Shown here: in pieces, positions 7,074-16,654 of the stretch
Numbering within the stretch: position 1 is the stretch's first letter
Layout of the letters: each line of letters begins with the position of its first letter
DNA from: Deltaproteobacteria bacterium
GTDB lineage: Bacteria; Desulfobacterota; GWC2-55-46; UBA9637
Reading direction: 5' to 3'
Length of the DNA: 48,316 bases
Assembly: GCA_016214995.1 (NCBI GenBank)
Contig: JACRML010000063.1
Coordinates: 1 to 48,316 of the forward strand
Program-made: the position numbers and the translations under genes
Notes under the pieces: model-generated
The model's input: only the letters and a program-made list of their open reading frames with translations
Databases searched by the model: none
What the model was told of the DNA's origin: nothing

Positions 7074-7270
7074 AGGGGTAAGAGAACTTGTTGAAACCTA
7101 TTCTTGCAACCGCCATTTCTTAACTCATCCCATTAAGCGAGCTTTTCCGTAGGGTCCCTTTTATAACCTGCGCCCCAATATTTTATTTTGGTGGACGTAG
7201 CCGCATCCTACTGCCCCCATTGACACACCCTCTGTTTATTCACACCCCTTCAATATTTCTCTTGATATTG

Positions 7271-7307
7271 TATGTAACATATGTTACTACTATAACAAAT
7301 GTTACAT
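7271..7307. promoter_or_regulatory. Tandem palindromic operator over the chrB start
   Basis: A perfect palindrome GTAACATATGTTAC (7274-7287) is followed by a second half-conserved copy, TATAACAAATGTTACAT (7291-7307), about 20 bp (two helical turns) away. A possible promoter, TTGTAT-N17-TATAAC, overlaps them. The chrB ATG at 7299 lies inside the second site, so a bound repressor would block initiation directly. Confidence 0.5.
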
Positions 7308-8288
7308 AAATCAATAAAACAGTCGGGCTGGCTTTTATTTCTTTACAGTGTCCCTTCAAAGCCTGTAAGCAACAGGATGAGAATCTGGAGGAAATTGATA
7401 AAGGCAGGAGCCCTGCAGTTTAAAGGCGCCGCTTATATACTTCCTTATAGTGAAGATCATTATGAGTTTTGCCAATGGCTCGTATCTGAAGTAACAGCAA
7501 TGAGAGGAGAGGCTGCTTTTGTAAATGTAGGAAAGTTTGAGACAACAAAGGACAGCGAAATAACGAACCTTTTTAATCATCAAAGGGAAAGAGATTATCG
7601 CAATATCGAGAAGGGGATGGATGATATTGAAAATAAACTACAGAGCATCAGAAAGGGTAGCGGGATACAAAACAATAAAAAATTACTATCGCAATTGAGT
7701 GGATATGCAAAGGAATTTGAAGAAATAAGAAAGATAGATTTCTTCTCATCAAAGACAGGATACGCGCTAAAAAACAAGATAGAGGCATTGCACGTGGAAG
7801 TTAAAGGCATAGCTGAGCCGGATGTGAAAAGGCAAGGCGCTATCGTAGTTCAGAGGAATATTAAGGATTATCAGGGCAAGACGTGGGTTACTCGGGAGAG
7901 GCCATTTGTTGACAGAATGGCATCGGCATGGCTCATTAAAAAGTTCATAGATAAAAAGGCTGTTTTTGGATTCATTGATGAGAAAGATATAGAAAATCTG
8001 AATAAAGACACAACGACCTTTGATATACGAGGCGGAGAATTTACGCACAACGGAGCTAACTGCACCTTTGAGGTTTTTGTCAAGGCATTTGCCTTAAAGG
8101 ACAAAGCTGTAAAAAAGATAGCCGGGATTGTCCATGAAATTGACCTAAAAGATGAGAAATACACAAATCCTGAAATCAAAGGCATAGAGGAAATTCTTTC
8201 AGGAATAAGAAAGACATCAAAGGATGATACAGAAGCCCTTGAAAAGGGTATAGCTGTATTTGAGATGCTTTACGCAGCTAAAACCTAA
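7299..8288 (+). CDS. chrB: Chromate resistance protein ChrB-like
   Basis: The 329-residue protein has the two parts of ChrB. The N-terminal domain is GWLLFLYSVPSKP, RIWRKLIKAGALQFKGAAYI. The C-terminal chromate-resistance domain is TWVTRERPFVDRMASAWLI, FDIRGGEFTHNGANCTFEVF, AGIVHEIDLKD. ChrB proteins act as chromate-responsive regulators or sensors beside the ChrA efflux pump. No chrA is present here. The start at 7299 is the only ATG near the conserved region, has no clear ribosome site, and overlaps an operator-like palindrome, which suggests autoregulation. A small ORF and a possible metal-uptake operon follow on the same strand. Confidence 0.8.
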   Translation: MLHKSIKQSGWLLFLYSVPSKPVSNRMRIWRKLIKAGALQFKGAAYILPYSEDHYEFCQWLVSEVTAMRGEAAFVNVGKFETTKDSEITNLFNHQRERDYRNIEKGMDDIENKLQSIRKGSGIQNNKKLLSQLSGYAKEFEEIRKIDFFSSKTGYALKNKIEALHVEVKGIAEPDVKRQGAIVVQRNIKDYQGKTWVTRERPFVDRMASAWLIKKFIDKKAVFGFIDEKDIENLNKDTTTFDIRGGEFTHNGANCTFEVFVKAFALKDKAVKKIAGIVHEIDLKDEKYTNPEIKGIEEILSGIRKTSKDDTEALEKGIAVFEMLYAAKT

Positions 8289-8307
8289 TCTTAAAGGAGG
8301 AATCAAA

Positions 8308-8592
8308 ATGCCGCCAGTCGCAAACCATCTGAAAACAAGCATTGAAAGAACCGGCAAGGATTATAAGGAAATCCATGATTGGATTGATGGAGACCCTGCA
8401 AAAAAGGCTGAACGACATAACATCACAAAGATTTATGAGCACGGAAAGATGATTGAGGAAAAATATGGGAAAGAGGGTCTTCAGGAATATATCCAACATA
8501 TCCATGATGATGTAAAGGCCAAGTTTAACCACACACAACATGACATGGAAAAGACCATTGCAGACACTCTGGCGTATTTTGGGGTTAAATGA
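8308..8592 (+). CDS. Small conserved helical protein of unknown function
   Basis: This encodes 94 residues, MPPVANHLKTSIERTGKDYK to AYFGVK, hydrophilic and rich in His and Lys (AERHNITKIYEHGKMIEEKY, IQHIHDDVKAKFNHTQHDM). AAAGGAGG lies 7 nt before the ATG, a strong site. It starts 20 nt after chrB and shares its orientation, so it is probably in the same operon. The clustered His residues could bind metal, but that is inference. I cannot name the family. Confidence 0.7.
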   Translation: MPPVANHLKTSIERTGKDYKEIHDWIDGDPAKKAERHNITKIYEHGKMIEEKYGKEGLQEYIQHIHDDVKAKFNHTQHDMEKTIADTLAYFGVK

Positions 8593-8606
8593 AGGAGGTG
8601 ATCATA

Positions 8607-9296
8607 ATGAAAAGTCAAAGAACTCTGATATTTTTCACTATTGCTGCAGCGATGGCGTTAACAGCCTGGCGCATAACATTTGTACAGGCGGAGGAGAAGG
8701 CCGGTCGGGTTCAGAAAAGCTGGAACTTTGAGGATATACCTATTGGGCAGGTTCCAGCAGGGTGGAAGATTGATGCCACAGATCCAAAAGGCAGGTTGGC
8801 GGAATGGGGAGTCATTACCGATCATGGCGCCCCAAGCAGCCCTCATGTTCTCTCGATCACCAAAATTAATGATACCTTTGGAGGTGTATTTAACCTGTGC
8901 TGGACTTCTGATATCCTTTTTAAGGATGGTGTAATTGAATCGAAGGTTCGGGCGAATAGCGGGGAGGAAGATCAGGGAGGCGGGGTGATCTGGCGTGCTA
9001 AGGATGCGAATAATTACTATCTTGCACGTTACAATCCGCTGGAGCGGAACTTCAGGCTCTATTATGTAAAGGATGGAGCCCGGAAAATACTGGCTGATTC
9101 TGCTAAACTCGGCGTCAAAACTGGAGAGTGGTTCACTATCAGGATTATTCACCGTGATGATAAAATCGAGGGATGGCTCAATGAGAAAAAAAGCTTTGAG
9201 GTTACTGACAGGACCTTTATGAATCCGGGCGGTGTTGGGTTCTGGACAAAGGCTGATGCGGCTACGTCCTTTGATGACCTGTCTATAAGCAAGTAA
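8607..9296 (+). CDS. Exported LamG/DUF1080-like beta-sandwich protein
   Basis: The 229-residue protein has a signal peptide (MKSQRTLIFFTIAAAMALTA…VQA). It is followed by a jelly-roll domain: WNFEDIPIGQVPAGWKID, GGVIWRAKDANNYYLARYNP, GEWFTIRIIHRDDKIEGWL and a terminal GGVGFWTKADAATSFDDL. Such domains resemble concanavalin-type folds that bind carbohydrate or polymers outside the cell. GGAGGTGAT precedes the ATG at 8607; an ATG at 8589 overlaps that site and is less likely. It sits between the chrB genes and the ABC transporter, perhaps as an accessory periplasmic protein. The ligand is unknown. Confidence 0.7.
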   Translation: MKSQRTLIFFTIAAAMALTAWRITFVQAEEKAGRVQKSWNFEDIPIGQVPAGWKIDATDPKGRLAEWGVITDHGAPSSPHVLSITKINDTFGGVFNLCWTSDILFKDGVIESKVRANSGEEDQGGGVIWRAKDANNYYLARYNPLERNFRLYYVKDGARKILADSAKLGVKTGEWFTIRIIHRDDKIEGWLNEKKSFEVTDRTFMNPGGVGFWTKADAATSFDDLSISK

Positions 9297-9314
9297 AAAA
9301 ATAGAGGTGTTTAT

Positions 9315-10328
9315 ATGAAAAGGCTTCTGCTCTTATCAGTTGTTTTAGTGACTGTGGGTTTTATAGTCTGGTGGCTCATAACAGGATCAGACAATGCCCG
9401 GATGGTTGTTGTCTATGTCTCTACGGATCAGGTATTCTCGGAGCCTGTCTTAAGGGATTTCGAGAAAGAAACAGGCATAAAGGTAAGGGCTGTTTACGAT
9501 ACGGAGGAAACAAAAAGTACGGGAGCCATGAACCGGCTGATCGCCGAAAAGGATAATCCGCAGGCGGATGTCTATTGGGCAAACGAACCCATACGGGCGG
9601 TCATCCTGAAACAGAAGGGCATCTCCACTCCATACCTTTCTCCGAATGCAGAGGGTATTCCTTCTCTCTTCAGGGACTCTGAAGGATACTGGACCGGATT
9701 TTCAGCAAGGGCACGGGTACTTGTCGTCAGCAGCAAAGATGTTCCCGGGTCGGTCATGGATTATACCAATGCGAAATGGCGGAATCAGACCGTAATCGCC
9801 AATCCGCTTTTCGGGACAACCACCTCCTGGGTGGCAGCCCTTTTCACGGTGTGGGGTGATGAAAAGGGAAAAGAGTTCATGAGGAAAATGAAAGAGAATG
9901 CCGTTAAGATCTCCACAAGCAATGGGGAGTCAACCACTTTAGTCGTGAATAAAGAGTTTACATTCAGTCTGGTTGACAGTGATGATTCCACAAATGCCAT
10001 AAGAGCCGGCAAACCGGTCAGACAGATTTATCCAGACCAGGAAGACGGTGGTTTAGGATGTCTTATCCTGCCTAATGCTGCGGTACTGATAAAGGGAGGG
10101 CCCAATCCTGAGAATGGCAAGAAGTTGATAGACCATCTCCTTTCTCCTGAGACGGAGCATAGACTAGCCTTTGCCGATGCCGCGCAAATTCCGCTTCATG
10201 AAGGTGTTGAGACGCCGCCTGATGTCAGAAAGATAGGAGAGATAAAGGCCATGAAGATTGACTACGGAGCTGTAGCGAAAAAGCTCCAGGAGATTCAGCC
10301 ATTTCTTAAAGAGTGGGTGGGGTATTGA
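9315..10328 (+). CDS. ABC transporter substrate-binding protein (Fe3+-type)
   Basis: The 337-residue protein has an N-terminal membrane anchor or signal (LLLLSVVLVTVGFIVWWLI) and a family 1 solute-binding fold: VVVYVSTDQVFSEPVLRDFE, ETGIKVRAVYDTEETKSTG, QADVYWANEPI. It ends in a domain with GKKLIDHLLSPETEH and ends …LKEWVGY. This matches the FbpA/AfuA ferric-ion-binding branch, which captures Fe3+ or similar in the periplasm. AGAGGTG precedes the ATG. The permease gene starts at the next base after its stop, so the genes 9315-12611 form a three-gene transporter operon. Confidence 0.8.
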   Translation: MKRLLLLSVVLVTVGFIVWWLITGSDNARMVVVYVSTDQVFSEPVLRDFEKETGIKVRAVYDTEETKSTGAMNRLIAEKDNPQADVYWANEPIRAVILKQKGISTPYLSPNAEGIPSLFRDSEGYWTGFSARARVLVVSSKDVPGSVMDYTNAKWRNQTVIANPLFGTTTSWVAALFTVWGDEKGKEFMRKMKENAVKISTSNGESTTLVVNKEFTFSLVDSDDSTNAIRAGKPVRQIYPDQEDGGLGCLILPNAAVLIKGGPNPENGKKLIDHLLSPETEHRLAFADAAQIPLHEGVETPPDVRKIGEIKAMKIDYGAVAKKLQEIQPFLKEWVGY

Positions 10329-11903
10329 ATGGCAAAGAAATTTACCCTCTGGACCTCCATCTGTTTATTGATTCTGATAGGCCTTGCGCCTGTGGTATCC
10401 ATGTTTATCCAGTCCCTCTCTGTTGACGGCGCCTTGTCCCTGAAAAATTATGAGATGCTTTTTCAATCCAGGAGGGAATGGCTGCTGTTATCCAACAGCC
10501 TCGAACTGGCAGGCGCCACGACCCTCCTGACAGCTTTATTCGGGGTTCCACTGGGAATACTTTTTGAGAAAACAGACCTCCCTTTTAGAAGGCTGTTCGC
10601 CATACTCTTTGTAATTCCACTGATGATCCCGCCATACATCCTGGCAACCGCCTGGTTTTATTGCCTGGGACGGGATGGTTACGCAGCCGGAATTTTGGGC
10701 AACCCTATTGGTAACTATACATCCCCATTTCTTTTTAGCCTGGGAGGAACCCTTTTGGTAATGGTCTCTGCGCTTCTTCCGGTGTTTATTATTCTGACGA
10801 TGACCTATCTTCGCATGATCAATCCGAGGCTGGAAGAGGCGGCAAAACTTTCAGCCAAGTGGTCATTTGTCCTGAGAAAAATATCCATACCTGTGATCAG
10901 TCCTGGCATTTTTTTAGCAGCGATCTTTGTTTTTATCCTGACTATCGGTGAATTTGGGGTGCCTTCGTCCCTCCATTTCGATGTCTTCCCTGTCGAGTCT
11001 TTCATCCAGTTCTCGGCATTTTATAACTTCAATGCGGCAACGGCTGCCGCGATACCGCTCGGTTTGCTTACTTTGATGCTCTTGATTATAGAGCGGCTTT
11101 TTTTACGAAAGAAGACATTTCAGTTAAGGTTGACCAGGGAACCGATGATCATCGTGCCCCTCGGAAAGTCAATGCCATTTTTCTTATCCGCTGTGAGTAT
11201 AGCCGCGTTTATCCTTGTGATCACCCCTATCAGCATCCTTTTCATAAAGTCATTTTCCCTCCGGGCATACAATGAAGCCTTTATACAATCGACGGACAGC
11301 ATTGTCAGAAGCCTGTTGTACGCCTCTGCCGGCGCAACATGCCTGACCATCCTCGGCCTTTTCCTCGGTTATCTCCTTGAACGCAAATCGCTCCGGTTCT
11401 TCTTTGCGGCGGATTCCATAGCCATCTTCCTCTTTACCTTACCGGGTACTGTGATCGGTATCGGCCTTATCAGTCTGTGGAATACAAAGGTGACGAATAT
11501 CATATATGCTTCAGCGGCTATCATCCTGCTGGGATATATCGCCAAATACACGGCTCTCAGCGAGAGAATTATGGCGGCAGGCTTTTCTCAGATCCCGCGC
11601 TCCATGGAAGAGGCCGCACAGATTGCAGGGGCGGGGTGGTTCCGGAGATTATCGGTTATATTAATTCCCCTTGCAAAGAGGGGTCTGGCCGGCGCCTGGC
11701 TTGTGGGATTCATATTCTGCCTGAGAGATCTTGACATCACCATGATCGTTTATCCGCCTGCACACGATACGCTTCCGGTACGTATATTCACGCTTATGGC
11801 GAACAGTCCTGAGGAGGTGATAGCTGCCCTAAGTATAATCATGGTGGCGATTACGTTATTACCTCTTGGCACACTGGCTCTGATTACAAAATACAGGGGA
11901 TAG
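10329..11903 (+). CDS. ABC transporter permease, fused double-domain (FbpB-like)
   Basis: The 524-residue protein has about 12 predicted membrane helices arranged as two copies of the binding-protein-dependent permease domain. Each copy has its cytoplasmic EAA loop: EEAAKLSAKWSFVLRKISIP and MEEAAQIAGAGWFRRLSVIL. This fused organisation is typical of ferric-iron permeases of the FbpB/SfuB type. It begins immediately after the substrate-binding gene stop and ends 3 nt before the ATPase gene. It would form the inner-membrane channel for the substrate captured by the 9315-10328 protein. Confidence 0.85.
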   Translation: MAKKFTLWTSICLLILIGLAPVVSMFIQSLSVDGALSLKNYEMLFQSRREWLLLSNSLELAGATTLLTALFGVPLGILFEKTDLPFRRLFAILFVIPLMIPPYILATAWFYCLGRDGYAAGILGNPIGNYTSPFLFSLGGTLLVMVSALLPVFIILTMTYLRMINPRLEEAAKLSAKWSFVLRKISIPVISPGIFLAAIFVFILTIGEFGVPSSLHFDVFPVESFIQFSAFYNFNAATAAAIPLGLLTLMLLIIERLFLRKKTFQLRLTREPMIIVPLGKSMPFFLSAVSIAAFILVITPISILFIKSFSLRAYNEAFIQSTDSIVRSLLYASAGATCLTILGLFLGYLLERKSLRFFFAADSIAIFLFTLPGTVIGIGLISLWNTKVTNIIYASAAIILLGYIAKYTALSERIMAAGFSQIPRSMEEAAQIAGAGWFRRLSVILIPLAKRGLAGAWLVGFIFCLRDLDITMIVYPPAHDTLPVRIFTLMANSPEEVIAALSIIMVAITLLPLGTLALITKYRG

Positions 11904-11906
11904 GAC

Positions 11907-12611
11907 ATGATTGTAAAGATTGAAAATGTCTCTAAAATATATGATGAGGTTCCGATTGTTACGAATGTTTCCCTGGAGATCGGGAAGGGTGAGCGGGTTG
12001 TCATATTAGGGCCTTCCGGATGCGGCAAGACCACCCTCCTGAGGATGATTGCCGGTTTTGTTGTGCCTGATAAGGGGGGTATTTTCATAGACGATCTTAT
12101 TGTGACAAAGGATGGGAAGAACTATGTGGAACCTGAAGACAGAAAGATCGGGATGGTTTTCCAGGACCTTGCCTTATGGCCCCACATGAATGTCTACGAG
12201 AACCTTGCCTTTGGATTGAAGGCAAAGAAAATTTTGAAGAATGAAAGAAATGAACGTATTGAAAAGATACTCGAAAAGGTTCAAATGACTGAATATAAAA
12301 ATACCTTTCCAGGTTCTCTTTCCGGCGGACAGCAGCAGAGAATAGCCCTTGCCAGGGCTCTTGTTATGCAGCCAAAGATACTCTTAATGGACGAACCCCT
12401 CTCAAGTCTTGATCTCGACCTGAACTTACTGCTAAGAAAAGAGATCCTGAGATTGCAGGAAGATATTGGTATAACCCTGATTTATGTCACGCACGACAGG
12501 GATGAGGCCTTTTCTTTGGCAACGAGGATAGTGGTAATGAAACGTGGCAGGATCATGAAAACAGGGGGAGATAAAACGGGAACATCTGAAGAAATTTCCG
12601 GTCATCTTTGA
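11907..12611 (+). CDS. ABC transporter ATP-binding protein (FbpC-like)
   Basis: The 234-residue ATPase has all core motifs: Walker A GPSGCGKTT, Q-loop VFQDLALWP, signature LSGGQQQR, Walker B ILLMDEPLSSLD and H-loop VTHDRDEAF. It powers the adjacent permease. Ferric-iron ATPases usually have about 350 residues with a C-terminal TOBE-type domain. This one lacks that part and ends shortly after the switch region in KTGGDKTGTSEEISGHL, so it is a minimal version. The HD-domain gene follows 40 nt later. Confidence 0.85.
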   Translation: MIVKIENVSKIYDEVPIVTNVSLEIGKGERVVILGPSGCGKTTLLRMIAGFVVPDKGGIFIDDLIVTKDGKNYVEPEDRKIGMVFQDLALWPHMNVYENLAFGLKAKKILKNERNERIEKILEKVQMTEYKNTFPGSLSGGQQQRIALARALVMQPKILLMDEPLSSLDLDLNLLLRKEILRLQEDIGITLIYVTHDRDEAFSLATRIVVMKRGRIMKTGGDKTGTSEEISGHL

Positions 12612-12651
12612 TTTCGACGAAGACCCTAAACTCTTAATGAAGGAGACAGCC

Positions 12652-13224
12652 ATGAATTACAATATCCATGCGTCTGACATTGAACTGCTCAGAGCGACAG
12701 GCGTTTCTGATGATGATATAAAGCACTGCGTGAAAGTGGCGGAGAAGGCATTGGAGATTGCGCGCAGGGCCGGCGCAAATATAGACGGTGAGCTTGTCGG
12801 CAGAGGCGCGCTTTTTCACGATCTCGGAAAGGCCAAGACCCATGAAATTGAGCATGGCAGGATTGGCGCAGAAATGGGTAGGCAATTAGGTCTGCCAAAA
12901 AAAATTACCGACATCATGGAAAAACATATTCGGGGTGGTTTAACAGAAGCAGAGGCGGAAGGGCTGGGATTGCCGGTGAAAAACTACTCCCTCAATACCC
13001 TTGAAGAGAAGATAGTGATTTATGCCGACCGGCTTGTGGATATAATTATAGACGGGATTGTCGATGTTGGGGATGATGAATCGCAGGCTGAAAAAAGATT
13101 TGAAGAGATTTTAAGAAAATATCCCCAATACGGCAAAAATGAGCAAACCCTGAATCGGTATCTCAACTATCACAACGAGATTCAGATATTGATGGCAAAT
13201 GCCGAAAGAAATAGCAACAGATGA
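12652..13224 (+). CDS. HD-domain phosphohydrolase
   Basis: The 190-residue protein contains the HDIG-type metal site: HCVKVAEKALEIARR, then GALFHDLGKAKTHEIEHG with the HD pair, then DIMEKHIRGG and YADRLVDII. Proteins of this class hydrolyse phosphates from nucleotides or cyclic nucleotides using bound metal ions. AAGGAG lies upstream of the ATG at 12652, which I prefer over the ATG at 12637 that overlaps it. Its stop overlaps the MFS start as ATGA, so they are coupled. The substrate is not evident. Confidence 0.75.
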   Translation: MNYNIHASDIELLRATGVSDDDIKHCVKVAEKALEIARRAGANIDGELVGRGALFHDLGKAKTHEIEHGRIGAEMGRQLGLPKKITDIMEKHIRGGLTEAEAEGLGLPVKNYSLNTLEEKIVIYADRLVDIIIDGIVDVGDDESQAEKRFEEILRKYPQYGKNEQTLNRYLNYHNEIQILMANAERNSNR

Positions 13225-14356
13225 GATACACCCCATTTACCTTGCTCTGCGCCACAGGCCTGTTCGCCATATTCAGTTCCACTATTTCCAAAAGCCCTGT
13301 GCTGCCGCTCTTTGCGAACTATCTCGGCGCAGACCCGGCAGGGGTAGGCATGCTTGCGGCGGTATCCGCCTTTACCGGCGTAGTTGCGAGCATACCGGCG
13401 GGGATGCTCTCTGACAGATGGGGAAGGAAGAAGATGCTCATAATATCGGCAGCTGCCTTTTCCTCCGCGCCATTCTTTTATCTCTTTGTTACCAATATCT
13501 ATCAGCTTGCAGCAATCAGGTTCTACCACGGGTTGGCTACTGCCATATTTGTGCCTGTTGCAACAGCCCTTGTCTCCGACCTCTTTCACCAGGAGAGGGG
13601 CGAGAAAATCGGATGGTTCTCCACATCCACCCTTGCCGGCAGATTTATGGCGCCAATCGTTGGCGGATTATGGGCTATAAGATGGTCTATCTTGTTTGCG
13701 GAGTCGCCGGAGTCGCCGTGCTGTTTCTTATCATGAAGATACCAAACCCTGCGGAACATGAAAGCAGGCGAAAGTCGTGGGGCGAAACGGCAGGGGCATT
13801 TAAGACGACAATATCCGACAGGAACATTCTCATAACCAGCATGATGGAAGCATCAATCCTATTTTCATACGGAACCTTTGAAACATTTTTGCCTCTCTAT
13901 TCTATAGAAAGAGGCATGAGCGCTTATGAAATCGGTATATTCCTCTCCGCACAAGTAATAACCCTGGCATTAACCAAACCGCTCATGGGAAAATTCTCCG
14001 ACAGACACGGGAGAAAGCCGCAAATACTTGCAGGCGCCATAATCGGCGCAGTCTGCATCGGAACATTTCCCTTTTTTAAATCATTTATACCGCTCCTCGC
14101 GCTGAGCATATTATTCGGACTCAGCCTCTCCGTGGTAACATCTGCAACATCAGCCTTTATCGTGGATTTGAGTAAAAAGGAAAATCGTGGCTCTGCAATG
14201 GGCGTTTTAGGATCAATCATGGACATAGGACATACAACAGGCCCCCTTATCGCGGGGATAGTTGCCGCTTATTTTGGATTTGCCCGGTCATTTATAACGG
14301 CATCTTTGGTGATTATCGTATCCGCAGTTATCTTCAGGTTAGGTGTTATGAAATGA
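13221..14356 (+). pseudogene. MFS transporter with a frameshift
   Basis: Two overlapping frames together encode one major facilitator protein of about 378 residues. The first (13221 to about 13672) has the MFS motif GMLSDRWGRKKMLI and several membrane helices, ending in MAPIVGGLW. The second continues with GYKMVYLVCGVAGVAVLFLI and includes a second motif GKFSDRHGRKPQIL, ending at 14356. The shift is -1 at about 13668-13674, a one-base deletion or sequencing error; no slippery heptamer is seen. If real, the exporter is truncated after about six helices. The start is coupled to the HD-domain gene. Confidence 0.8.
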
Positions 14357-14459
14357 AGTCTTGTTCCCATCGCCGCAGTAATTCTTGAGCGGAAACAAGC
14401 TGGTTTTTAAGCGCTCTCAATTTTTCCCTTGTCATTTTGTCCTATATTTGGTTATTTAT

Positions 14460-14487
14460 CCCCACACCTATGATTAAAGGTGTGGGG
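14460..14487 (+). terminator. Hairpin upstream of purL
   Basis: Arms CCCCACACCT and AGGTGTGGGG form a perfect 10-bp stem with an 8-nt loop. It ends 11 nt before the purL ATG and no U-tract follows. Terminator, attenuator or a REP-like insertion are all possible; the same core recurs in frame inside purL at 16544-16572. Confidence 0.5.
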
Positions 14488-14498
14488 ATTTACTTTAC

Positions 14499-16652
14499 AT
14501 GGAAATTACAAAAGACATTATCTCCCAGCACGGTCTTACAGACGAAGAGTATCAGAGGATTTTGAAGGCTCTCAGAAGGGAGCCTAACCTGCTTGAACTT
14601 GGCATATTCTCCGTTATGTGGAGCGAACACTGCTCGTACAAATCATCAAAGATTCATCTTAAAAACTTTCCGACAACCGGAAAATATGTTTTGCAAGGGC
14701 CCGGCGAGAATGCCGGCATCGTTGATATTGGCGACGGCATGGCAGTTGCCTTTAAAATGGAATCCCACAATCATCCTTCCTACATTGAGCCTTACCAGGG
14801 TGCGGCCACGGGCGTGGGCGGAATTTTACGAGATATCTTTACCATGGGCGCAAGGCCTATTGCCTCTCTCAACTCGCTTAGATTCGGTTCTTTTGATCAT
14901 ACAAAGACAAAATATTTATTGAACGGTGTTGCTGCCGGCATAGCAGGCTACGGCAACTGCATGGGCGTGCCTACGGTCGGCGGCGAGGTATATTTTCATG
15001 AAAGTTATAACGGCAACTGCCTCGTGAATGCCATGACCGTCGGCATAATGAAGAGCAGCAAGATTTTTAAAGGCAAGGCAGAGGGTGTTGGGAATCTTGT
15101 TATGTATGTCGGTTCAAAGACAGGAAGGGACGGTATTCATGGCGCTACTATGGCATCGGATGTGTTTGGTGAAGGCGGAGAGGAAAGGCGGCCTACTGTT
15201 CAGGTTGGAGATCCATTCACCGAGAAACTGCTTTTAGAGGCATGCCTTGAGGTGTTCAAGACAGACTATGTTGTGGGCATACAGGATATGGGGGCTGCGG
15301 GGCTTACTTCATCATCAGTAGAAATGGCGTCCCGCGGTAATACAGGTATTGATTTAGATGTGTCGTTAGTACCGCGGCGTGAAGAGGGCATGACGTCTTA
15401 TGAGGTAATGCTTTCAGAGTCACAGGAACGGATGCTTATGGTGGTAAAAAGGGGATGCGAAGATAAAGTAAAAGAGATTTTCCATAAGTGGGATTTAGAG
15501 GCAGTTGTTGTCGGTGTTGTCACAAACAGCGGTTTTTTGCGCATAGCAGAAGACAATAATATAGTTGCTGTAATTCCTATAAAGCCTCTGACCGATAATG
15601 CGCCTGTGTATAAGAGGCCTATAAAAAGGCCAGAGTGGCAGGATGATGTTCAGAACTTAGACCTCAAAAGTATACCTGAACCGGCGGTTGTGGTAGGGCG
15701 GGCTGCGCCCGCCAATAATCGGTGGGCACAGCCCACCCTACAAAATGATTACAATGTTATATTCCGTTATTGCTACCTTAACCCGTTTACAGGCGGCGCC
15801 ATTGCTGTTGCAGAGGCGGCAAGGAACCTTGTGTGTTCCGGCGCCAAACCCATTGCGCTTACGGACTGTCTCAATTTCGGCAATCCTGAAAGGCCTGAGA
15901 TAATGTGGCAGTTTGAGCAGGCTGTTCTGGGCATGAGCGAGGCATGTAAAAAATTTGACATACCGGTAATAAGCGGCAATGTAAGTCTCTACAATGAGAC
16001 ATCCGGCGTTTCTATATATCCAACGCCTACTGTAGGTATGGTTGGTCTGATAGAAGATATAAGCCGTTATGCAACTCAGTGGTTTAAAACCGAAGGGGAT
16101 ATTATAATTTTATTGGGCGAGACAAAAGATGAATTGGGCGGAAGCGAGTATCTTAAAATTATCCATAAGCTGGATAAGGGCAAACCGCCGCATCTGAATT
16201 TGGATTTAGAGGCAAGGGTTCAAGAGGCTTGTTTGAATGCAATCCATGATGGTATAATAAAGTCCGCCCACGATTTATCCGAAGGAGGTCTGGCCGTTGC
16301 CATAGCAGAGTGTTGTATATCTTCACCCAAGTCGGTTATTGGCGCAGAGATTACACTTCATGGATTGGGGACAGATTTAAAATCTGTCCCCAGAGCAGAT
16401 GCCTTGTTGTTTGGCGAGAGTCAGTCAAGGATTATTGTGAGTTTGTCTCAGGAAGATGTTGCCAGACTTATGTCCATTGCTGATCAACACAGTATTCCTG
16501 CAATTGTCATAGGAAAGGTTGGCGGCAAAAGACTTAAGATAAACCCCCACACCAAAGATTTTGGTGTGGGGGTAAACGGATTCATTGACATACCGGTTGA
16601 TGATTTAAAAGTAGCGTGGAAAGGTGCATTAGAAAGGCTGTTAAGGGGTTAG
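14499..16652 (+). CDS. purL: Phosphoribosylformylglycinamidine synthase subunit PurL
   Basis: The 717-residue protein is the small-type PurL that works with separate PurQ and PurS subunits in the fourth step of purine synthesis, making FGAM from FGAR, ATP and glutamine. Recognisable motifs are [15 protein letters not shown] near residue 40, the ATP/Mg segment [16 protein letters not shown] and the [13 protein letters not shown] repeat near residue 600. Three palindromes lie in the frame (15693-15741, 16367-16391, 16544-16572). They encode short inserts ([38 protein letters not shown]) that the frame tolerates. purF follows 2 nt after the stop; purQ and purS are not in the window. Confidence 0.95.
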   Translation: MEITKDIISQHGLTDEEYQRILKALRREPNLLELGIFSVMWSEHCSYKSSKIHLKNFPTTGKYVLQGPGENAGIVDIGDGMAVAFKMESHNHPSYIEPYQGAATGVGGILRDIFTMGARPIASLNSLRFGSFDHTKTKYLLNGVAAGIAGYGNCMGVPTVGGEVYFHESYNGNCLVNAMTVGIMKSSKIFKGKAEGVGNLVMYVGSKTGRDGIHGATMASDVFGEGGEERRPTVQVGDPFTEKLLLEACLEVFKTDYVVGIQDMGAAGLTSSSVEMASRGNTGIDLDVSLVPRREEGMTSYEVMLSESQERMLMVVKRGCEDKVKEIFHKWDLEAVVVGVVTNSGFLRIAEDNNIVAVIPIKPLTDNAPVYKRPIKRPEWQDDVQNLDLKSIPEPAVVVGRAAPANNRWAQPTLQNDYNVIFRYCYLNPFTGGAIAVAEAARNLVCSGAKPIALTDCLNFGNPERPEIMWQFEQAVLGMSEACKKFDIPVISGNVSLYNETSGVSIYPTPTVGMVGLIEDISRYATQWFKTEGDIIILLGETKDELGGSEYLKIIHKLDKGKPPHLNLDLEARVQEACLNAIHDGIIKSAHDLSEGGLAVAIAECCISSPKSVIGAEITLHGLGTDLKSVPRADALLFGESQSRIIVSLSQEDVARLMSIADQHSIPAIVIGKVGGKRLKINPHTKDFGVGVNGFIDIPVDDLKVAWKGALERLLRG
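15693..15741. repeat. REP pair inserted in frame in purL
   Basis: The outer arms GTAGGGCGGGCTGCGCCCGCC (first 20 nt counted) and GGTGGGCACAGCCCACCCTA are inverted partners. The element matches the REP pair at 5093-5159. It keeps the purL frame open and adds about 16 residues between a conserved strand and FRYCYLNPF. Confidence 0.75.
16367..16391. repeat. Perfect palindrome in frame in purL
   Basis: Arms GGGGACAGATT and AATCTGTCCCC (11 bp, TAA loop) lie in the coding frame. They encode GTDLKSVP, a loop that interrupts the GLG…DALLFGESQ region. Confidence 0.8.
16544..16572. repeat. Perfect palindrome in frame near the purL 3' end
   Basis: Arms CCCCCACACCAAA and TTTGGTGTGGGGG (13 bp, GAT loop) encode [12 protein letters not shown]. 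The core is shared with the intergenic hairpin at 14460-14487. Confidence 0.8.
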
Positions 16653-16654
16653 TT

